DNA of 11,607 nucleotides from Ferruginibacter sp. GTDB lineage: Bacteria; Bacteroidota; Bacteroidia; Chitinophagales; Chitinophagaceae. The DNA lies in NCBI GenBank assembly GCA_030831725.1, contig JAURKN010000155.1:1-11607 (forward strand). The letters run 5' to 3'. The notes under the pieces were generated by a model. It had not been told where the DNA came from. It worked only from the letters and a program-made list of their open reading frames with translations, and ran no database searches. Every line of letters begins with the position of its first letter. Position 1 is the first letter of the stretch. The position numbers and the translations under genes were made by a program. Of the stretch, positions 7,953 through 11,607 are shown piece by piece.

Positions 7953-9353
7953 TCAATTTAATTTTCCAATGGCTTTCAAGTAGTTGATGCGGGAGATGAT
8001 GACATCATACATGGCACCGTAATAATTATTTTGAGCCGTTTTCAATTCGGCTTGAGCGTTATAAATTTCTGTGTTGCTGCCAAGACCTTGCTCATATTTC
8101 AATCGGGTTTGCTCATATACTTTTTCAGCAAGCAGTTGGTTTGAGCGCTGAACATTCATGGTTTTCATAGCACTTTCCATCTGCAGCCTAGCATTTGTAC
8201 TTTCTAATTCTATACCTTCTTTTAACCTTTCCATATTGTTCTTCAACTTTTGCGACTCCAACTCCGCTCTCTTTACTCTCGACTGTTTCGCCATGCCATC
8301 AAACAAGGAGTAGGTAAGTTTAAAGCCAACCAAACTTGTATTGAACCAAAGACCTTTTGAATCAAAAAAATCAAACTCGTTTCGTAACGCGTTTTTGGAA
8401 TAAGATCCAAATGCGACAATGGTTGGGAGTTTACTTAACTGATATCTTTTAATATTATACTCACTCAGCTTTAATGCGGTTTTCAATTGTTGATATTCGG
8501 GACGATTGTTTACATCAAGGGTGTCTGAAAGCAATTCCTGAATCATGGCATCATTGAGTGTATCAGAGAGAACCAACGTATCTTTTTGAGGAATCTGAAT
8601 TAAAAATTTCAGTGCGGCGTTACCTGTTTCCAATTGATTCGTTATTTTTTCTTTTTCTGTTTTCAGGTTGTTCAACTGAACTTCTACCTTTTCCAGATCC
8701 AGCTTTTCAACCAATCCGTTCTTATATATTTCCCTGACATCAGCATATAGCTTTTCAAAACGTTCTATGTTGGCATCTATCGTTGTTGCCTGTCTTGCTC
8801 CAACAACAAGCTGATAATACATTTTGTACACATTCGCCTTGATTTGTTCCTGGGTGACCACGGCTGATTTTTTATAAAGATCAAGTGCGGTTTTTCTCGC
8901 TTTCAATCCAATAAATACTTGTCCGTCAAAAAGAATTTGTGATACATCCACTCCTCCACTTGCATTCCAGTTGGTACCAAACCTTGCCGGTACGCTACCA
9001 AATCCTCCTGCGGGAAACTGAATGGGATTTCCCGAACCATTAACCACTCCTTCGTTTGCCAAAACGCCATATACAGATGGTGATATGAAATCAGGAAGGA
9101 CTGTAGTTGGTATGTCTATGAATCTTGTTGTATTTACAGACATGTTTACCTGTGGAAATGCTATGGCGGTTATTTCTTTGTTGGTCTGACGCTGAATTTC
9201 AAGATCAAGCAACGCGTTTTTGATGTCAATGGAATTTTTAATGGCATGCTCCACAGCTTGTTTTGCGCTGTAAACTCTCTTTTGCTGAGAAAATGCTGTT
9301 CCACAAAATAACAGCAATACAAAAGGTAAAATGTGTTTTGGGTTTTTTATCAT
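7953..9353 (-). CDS. TolC-family outer-membrane efflux channel
   Basis: This outer-membrane factor forms the trimeric exit duct of the efflux machine. The length is 466 residues, typical for the family. A signal peptide (about 1-22, HILPFVLLLFCGTAFS, cleavage before QQ) is followed by YSAKQAVEHAIKNSIDIKNALLDLEIQ, the usual first TolC repeat helix. The two OEP repeats are visible, with long helical stretches around 160-250 and 350-460. The segment QTRLKYEQGLGSNTEIYNAQAEL near the C-terminus is the classic family signature. The glycine/proline-rich part around 95-130 (SGNPIQFPAGGFGSVPARFG) lies in the strand/loop portion of the first repeat. Its ATG overlaps the tetR stop by four bases (ATGA), so translation is probably coupled. 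Confidence 0.95.
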   Translation of the reverse strand: MIKNPKHILPFVLLLFCGTAFSQQKRVYSAKQAVEHAIKNSIDIKNALLDLEIQRQTNKEITAIAFPQVNMSVNTTRFIDIPTTVLPDFISPSVYGVLANEGVVNGSGNPIQFPAGGFGSVPARFGTNWNASGGVDVSQILFDGQVFIGLKARKTALDLYKKSAVVTQEQIKANVYKMYYQLVVGARQATTIDANIERFEKLYADVREIYKNGLVEKLDLEKVEVQLNNLKTEKEKITNQLETGNAALKFLIQIPQKDTLVLSDTLNDAMIQELLSDTLDVNNRPEYQQLKTALKLSEYNIKRYQLSKLPTIVAFGSYSKNALRNEFDFFDSKGLWFNTSLVGFKLTYSLFDGMAKQSRVKRAELESQKLKNNMERLKEGIELESTNARLQMESAMKTMNVQRSNQLLAEKVYEQTRLKYEQGLGSNTEIYNAQAELKTAQNNYYGAMYDVIISRINYLKAIGKLN

Positions 9354-9979
9354 ACAAGAATTGACTTTTTATATTTTTCAATGAATTTTTGTCCCTTTGG
9401 TGTTGCGATACCGTAAAGAAAATGAATGGATAATTCTCTGCACAAATCCGTCAAATCTTTTTTGAGGCCCTGCTGAAACTCAGGATTGAAAGGCATTATC
9501 ACAGATTCTACCCTGTATCTTGTCAACACATCAATATTGATTTCATCACGATACAATCCTTCACGGAGACCCCTTTCCAAGTTATCTTTGATCATGCCTT
9601 TGATGATATTGTTCTTGTGTTGTAGAAAATAAACAAAAGCGTCAGGATAATATTTTTGCATGTCAAATAGGATTGATGGGTTCATGGTTTTAAACAGGGT
9701 GCCCATCAATTCTATGATCAAAAACTCTTCGTGAATCGCATTTATGGATTTTGTTCTTTCTTCTTTGTGAAGTCTTGTATTGTTGGAAAGAACCCGTTCC
9801 ACCACCGATTTTACAAGAGCATCTTTATCGGAAAAGTGCAGATAGATTGTCTTTTTGCTAATCCCCAGCTTTTTAGACAAGTCGTCCATGCTAACGCTTT
9901 TCAGACCGTATTGCATAAATAGGTCATGAGCATCTTGCAGAATCCTTTCTCTTGTTTCTAATGTGGTTGAGCTTGACAT
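9350..9979 (-). CDS. TetR-family transcriptional repressor of the efflux operon
   Basis: This 209-residue protein is of normal TetR length. The N-terminal DNA-binding domain (about 8-55) begins ETRERILQDAHDLFMQYGLKSVS and carries the helix-turn-helix MDDLSKKLGISKKTIYLHFSDKD (31-53), an almost canonical TetR signature. The C-terminal helical domain (about 60-209) would bind an inducing ligand and dimerise; it is divergent, so the ligand cannot be guessed. It is the first gene of the operon, so the repressor and pump are made together. Its promoter is overlapped by a perfect 9+9 inverted repeat, which suggests that it represses its own operon and is relieved by a pump substrate. It could regulate the divergent DUF502 gene too, although the dyad there differs in sequence. 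Confidence 0.94.
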   Translation of the reverse strand: MSSSTTLETRERILQDAHDLFMQYGLKSVSMDDLSKKLGISKKTIYLHFSDKDALVKSVVERVLSNNTRLHKEERTKSINAIHEEFLIIELMGTLFKTMNPSILFDMQKYYPDAFVYFLQHKNNIIKGMIKDNLERGLREGLYRDEINIDVLTRYRVESVIMPFNPEFQQGLKKDLTDLCRELSIHFLYGIATPKGQKFIEKYKKSILV

Positions 9980-9986
9980 TGCGGCG

Positions 9987-10016
9987 CAAAACTACGGAAA
10001 CTTTTTTCGTTATCAA
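9987..10016 (-). promoter_or_regulatory. Bacteroidota-type promoter of the tetR-efflux operon
   Basis: On the minus strand a TTG (plus 10014-10016) is followed after exactly 19 bases by TAGTTTTG (plus 9987-9994). This is the full TTG-N19-TAnnTTTG consensus of Bacteroidota. The -7 box ends 7 bases before the tetR ATG, so the mRNA would have almost no leader. The TTG sits inside the right arm of the inverted repeat described separately. Confidence 0.8.
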
Positions 10017-10023
10017 AGTTTCC
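9996..10023. promoter_or_regulatory. Probable TetR operator (perfect 9+9 inverted repeat)
   Basis: GGAAACTTT (9996-10004) and AAAGTTTCC (10015-10023) are exact inverted copies separated by 10 bases (TTTCGTTATC). The 28-base dyad overlaps the -33 TTG and most of the spacer of the tetR promoter. A dimer bound here would block RNA polymerase, which fits TetR autorepression. That it is TetR rather than another factor is inferred from position. Confidence 0.7.
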
Positions 10024-10090
10024 TTCGCTTTTTTATTGATAAAAATCAGTTTATACGGTTTCTCAACCATAACAAAACAGAAAGGGCAAT

Positions 10091-10110
10091 GTTTTACATT
10101 TGTGTAAAAC
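10091..10110 (+). promoter_or_regulatory. Dyad overlapping the -7 box of the DUF502 gene
   Basis: GTTTTACA (10091-10098) and TGTAAAAC (10103-10110) are exact inverted copies around a TTTG spacer. The Bacteroidota -7 box TACATTTG (10095-10102) lies across the left arm and spacer, 16 bases before the ATG at 10119. No TTG is seen at the normal -33 spacing, as may be expected for an activated promoter. The dyad may be an operator for an unidentified regulator. Its arms do not resemble those of the tetR operator. Confidence 0.55.
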
Positions 10111-10118
10111 AAAGAGAC

Positions 10119-10739
10119 ATGACTAATTCATTTAAGTTTCGGAAGCTGTTGCAGTATTTTTTACAGGGCTTGCTCGTTTTGGCTCCGGTTCTGATTACGT
10201 TTTATGTGATTTTCGTTGTGGTGAGCTATATAGACAACCTGATTCCGTTTTTCACACACACTGACGCACAGGGTAAAGTACATGTACAAAACTATGGGCT
10301 TGGTTTTCTGGTGATCATCGTAGTTGTGGTGTTGATAGGGTATTTCAGTAGTTTTTTCATTACCAACAGGGTTGTCGTTTTTTTGGATAGATTGATGAAT
10401 CGTTTGCCAGGATTAAAACACGTTTATTCTACAACACGTGATTTTTTTGAAGCATTTGCAGGAGATAAAAAAAAGTTTACCAAAAGTGTACTTGCCAGTA
10501 TTGATGATACTGATGTCTGGAGGCTCGGATTCATTACAAGAGAAGATTTGTCTGATTTTGATTTGAAAGAACATGTTGCTGTTTATATACCTTCTGCATA
10601 TTCTGTTGCGGGTAATGTTGTATTGGTTCCTAAAAACAGAGTGAAACTGATTAAAAACATCAACAGTACTCAAATGATGAAATTTGCCGTAAGCGGAGGA
10701 ATCACTGGCATTGGAGAAGATTCAGAAAAACAGCATTGA
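10119..10739 (+). CDS. DUF502 family integral membrane protein
   Basis: This 206-residue inner-membrane protein belongs to DUF502, whose function is not established. The basic N-terminus and first membrane segment (KFRKLLQYFLQGLLVLAPVL, TM about 12-36) are typical of the family, as is a second TM (about 59-82, GFLVIIVVVVLIGYFSSFFI). These are followed by the conserved LPGLKHVYSTTRDFFEAF motif (96-113), the cytosolic strand region DVWRLGFIT (132-140), VYIPSAYSVAGNVVLVP (155-171) and the C-terminal MKFAVSGG (187-194). I start at ATG 10119. The earlier ATG at 10089 (MFYICVKQ) precedes the -7 box and adds residues unlike the family. The gene is divergent from tetR, and the 139 bases between hold both regulatory dyads. 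Confidence 0.92.
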   Translation: MTNSFKFRKLLQYFLQGLLVLAPVLITFYVIFVVVSYIDNLIPFFTHTDAQGKVHVQNYGLGFLVIIVVVVLIGYFSSFFITNRVVVFLDRLMNRLPGLKHVYSTTRDFFEAFAGDKKKFTKSVLASIDDTDVWRLGFITREDLSDFDLKEHVAVYIPSAYSVAGNVVLVPKNRVKLIKNINSTQMMKFAVSGGITGIGEDSEKQH

Positions 10740-10849
10740 TATTTTTTATAAAAGCAATTTGTTTTACATTGAGTTTTGTGCTTGTTTGTTGTTAGACTTT
10801 TGACACGAGATAATTGCCGCACCAATAATAAGTCTTCAATTATCATTCT

Positions 10850-10990
10850 AAAATTTCAATTCCTAAATATTAAACATCAAGCCCTCAAACGTGCAAACGC
10901 CAAACGTTTAAGCCCCAAACATCCAAAATCATAAATCATTAATTTTTTTTTTTTTCATTAATCACAAATCCGAAATCACTAATCACTTAT
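10850..10990. repeat. Degenerate heptanucleotide-periodic block A
   Basis: The DNA can be read as consecutive 7-base words such as GCAAACG, CCAAACG, CCCAAAC, ATCCAAA, ATCATAA, ATCATTA. After a T13 run it resumes as AATCACA, AATCCGA, AATCACT, AATCACT (about 10959-10986). The common core is NNNAATC or CAAAC. One strand is strongly G-poor. Edges are approximate because the repeat fades. Confidence 0.5.
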
Positions 10991-10999
10991 TTATTCATA

Positions 11000-11024
11000 A
11001 AAAAACCCCGAAAAAAATTCGGGG
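11000..11024 (-). terminator. Minus-strand intrinsic terminator with no evident gene
   Basis: CCCCGAA (11006-11012) and TTCGGGG (11018-11024) form a perfect 7-bp stem with a 5-base loop. On the minus strand the stem is followed by a T7 run (plus A run ending at 11005). On the plus strand it is followed by CCTATAT, with no T run, so it is directional and acts on minus-strand transcripts. No minus-strand gene ends convincingly before it in this window. Confidence 0.75.
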
Positions 11025-11094
11025 CCTATATCGATGGTTTGGCTTCTAGTATGTCACAGGTGTTTTGTGCATAGGATTTTGGAAGCCTTGATTT

Positions 11095-11228
11095 CCGCAA
11101 CAGAACTCGATGTTTTTCGTAAGGATTGGATGGATTGGTTTGGTTTCATTGGATGTTTTTGGATGTTGGTGTTTTTCGTAGGGTTGGATTGGATTGGTTT
11201 TTCTTGGATAAGGATTTTGTTGTTGCGG
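11095..11228. repeat. Interrupted inverted repeat enclosing two degenerate direct repeats
   Basis: CCGCAACA (11095-11102) is matched in inverse by TGTTGCGG (11221-11228); counting flanks, 11 of 13 positions agree. Inside lie two copies of TGTTTTTCGTA (11111-11121 and 11170-11180), 59 bases apart. Each is followed by a degenerate run of GGATTGG/TTGGATTGG words. The strand asymmetry (G and T on plus, C and A on minus) is strong. Confidence 0.45.
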
Positions 11229-11325
11229 TTATCTGATGTAAAAGTATATGCTGCATGATTGCTGTCATAATTTGCCGGGGTGAAAGAAAACAAATTCGGT
11301 CTTTATACTAAACCACCCTATGTAA

Positions 11326-11337
11326 ACATACGTATGT
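11326..11337. repeat. 12-bp perfect palindrome
   Basis: ACATACGTATGT is self-complementary. It sits between the low-complexity stretch and the 79-bp repeats, with no gene start nearby. It could be a protein-binding site, or chance. Confidence 0.3.
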
Positions 11338-11358
11338 GTAGTAAGAATATCGTTTGGA

Positions 11359-11515
11359 GAGGGTTTTGTGCTTGATTTAATCAAGACAAAGTCCTGATGG
11401 ATTTCTCAAACACCGGTCACAGACCGGCGCCATTTGCGAGGGTTTTTGCTTGATTTAATCAAGACAAAGTCCTGATGGATTTCTCAAACACCGGTCACAG
11501 ACCGGCGCCATTTGC
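11359..11515. repeat. Tandem duplication of a 79/78-bp hairpin-bearing element
   Basis: Unit 1 (11359-11437, 79 bp) and unit 2 (11438-11515, 78 bp) are identical except for one missing G (TTTTGTGC versus TTTTTGC). Each unit has two inverted repeats: CTTGATT-T-AATCAAG (11371-11385 and 11449-11463) and CCGGTC-ACA-GACCGG (11413-11427 and 11491-11505). There are no spacers, so it is not a CRISPR array. Short stop-limited frames and a period not divisible by three argue against coding. It looks like an intergenic repetitive element, duplicated recently. Confidence 0.85.
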
Positions 11516-11520
11516 TTACT

Positions 11521-11607
11521 TCAATATGAAATCCCAAAACCTTCCAAACATTCCGAACACCAAACGATCCAAATCATTAATAACAAATCCTAAATCAGTA
11601 GTTCAAT
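11521..11607. repeat. Degenerate heptanucleotide-periodic block B
   Basis: Downstream of the tandem duplication the G-poor 7-base pattern returns (CCAAATC, ATTAATA, ACAAATC, CTAAATC near 11569-11597, preceded by CCAAAAC, ACATTCC, GAACACC). It resembles block A in composition and strand. The block runs off the window end, so its length is unknown. Confidence 0.45.

Larger units (their letters stand above)
10740..11607. other. Long non-coding region
   Basis: No convincing protein gene is found in these 868 bases. The only open frames (11034-11258 plus, 11054-11293 minus) are low in complexity, the minus one opens with TTG after a stop, and neither has a promoter box. The region instead contains heptad-periodic DNA, a T13 run, a minus-strand terminator, an interrupted inverted repeat, two degenerate 59-bp-spaced repeats, a 12-bp palindrome and a 79/78-bp tandem duplication. 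These are listed separately. The DUF502 gene has no clear terminator here. Confidence 0.7.

Noticed and set aside
7930..7956. Adaptor start at TTG 7956
   Set aside because: It would place nine polar residues before the lipoprotein signal; ATG 7929 gives a proper signal with Cys18.
10051..10072. Imperfect dyad TTATACGGTT/AACCATAA between the two operators
   Set aside because: Arms are uneven by two bases with only a 4-bp uninterrupted stem (GGTT/AACC), so it is weaker than the two perfect dyads and likely chance.
9963..10118. N-terminal extension of the DUF502 protein back to 9963 or 10089
   Set aside because: The extension overlaps the tetR start, both regulatory dyads and the -7 box. Family members begin with the basic stretch just before the first membrane segment, which matches ATG 10119.
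10943..10955. T13 homopolymer as a terminator or phase-variation tract
   Set aside because: No stem precedes it, so it is not an intrinsic terminator. It is in no gene and in no recognised promoter, so a phase-variation role has no support.
11034..11258. 74-residue open frame on the plus strand
   Set aside because: It is rich in Trp, Phe and Gly because it reads the GGATTGG/TTTTTGG repeats, has no promoter or family similarity, and starts next to a terminator stem.
11054..11293. 79-residue open frame on the minus strand, ending just before a minus-strand terminator
   Set aside because: It opens with TTG right after a stop, has a Lys/Asn/Pro/Gln-rich low-complexity sequence produced by the TCCAATCC-type repeats, and has no promoter box. 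I keep it only as a possible alternative to a non-coding RNA.
11359..11515. CRISPR-like repeat
   Set aside because: There are two adjacent copies of a 79/78-bp unit with no spacers, and no cas genes.

Overview
This window looks like chromosomal DNA of a member of the Bacteroidota. The evidence is threefold. Three upstream regions carry the Bacteroidota promoter -7 box (TAnnTTTG), two of them only 4-7 nt before the start codon. Shine-Dalgarno sequences are absent. The efflux proteins and the DUF502 protein have the sequence character of that phylum. I cannot place it below phylum level from sequence alone.

Layout. (a) 1-1190, plus strand: the 3' end of an unidentified gene, a strong intrinsic terminator, then two small genes for exported proteins of unknown function (a probable lipoprotein and a protein with a signal peptide). 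(b) 1192-3008, minus strand: a two-gene operon, suhB-like inositol monophosphatase then thiL (thiamine-monophosphate kinase). It converges on region (a) with the stop codons one base apart. (c) 3091-10023, minus strand: a complete tripartite RND efflux operon in the order tetR, outer-membrane factor, periplasmic adaptor lipoprotein, inner-membrane RND pump, closed by an intrinsic terminator. A full Bacteroidota-type promoter precedes tetR and is overlapped by a perfect 9+9 inverted repeat, the likely operator for self-repression. (d) 10091-10739, plus strand: a divergently transcribed DUF502 membrane protein whose promoter -7 box lies across the centre of a second, different perfect dyad. (e) 10740-11607: about 870 bases without a convincing gene. 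It holds degenerate heptanucleotide-periodic DNA (two blocks), a T13 run, a strong terminator facing the minus strand with no visible gene, a structured low-complexity stretch, and a near-perfect 79/78-bp tandem duplication with internal hairpins.

How the parts work together. The RND operon encodes all three envelope layers of one drug/toxicant efflux machine plus its probable ligand-sensing repressor. ThiL makes thiamine diphosphate from thiamine monophosphate. The SuhB-like protein hydrolyses a phosphomonoester such as inositol phosphate, and its pairing with ThiL looks like a housekeeping arrangement. Most of the window is ordinary chromosomal content. I see no defence system, phage, transposase or CRISPR array. 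The least explained DNA is 10740-11607.
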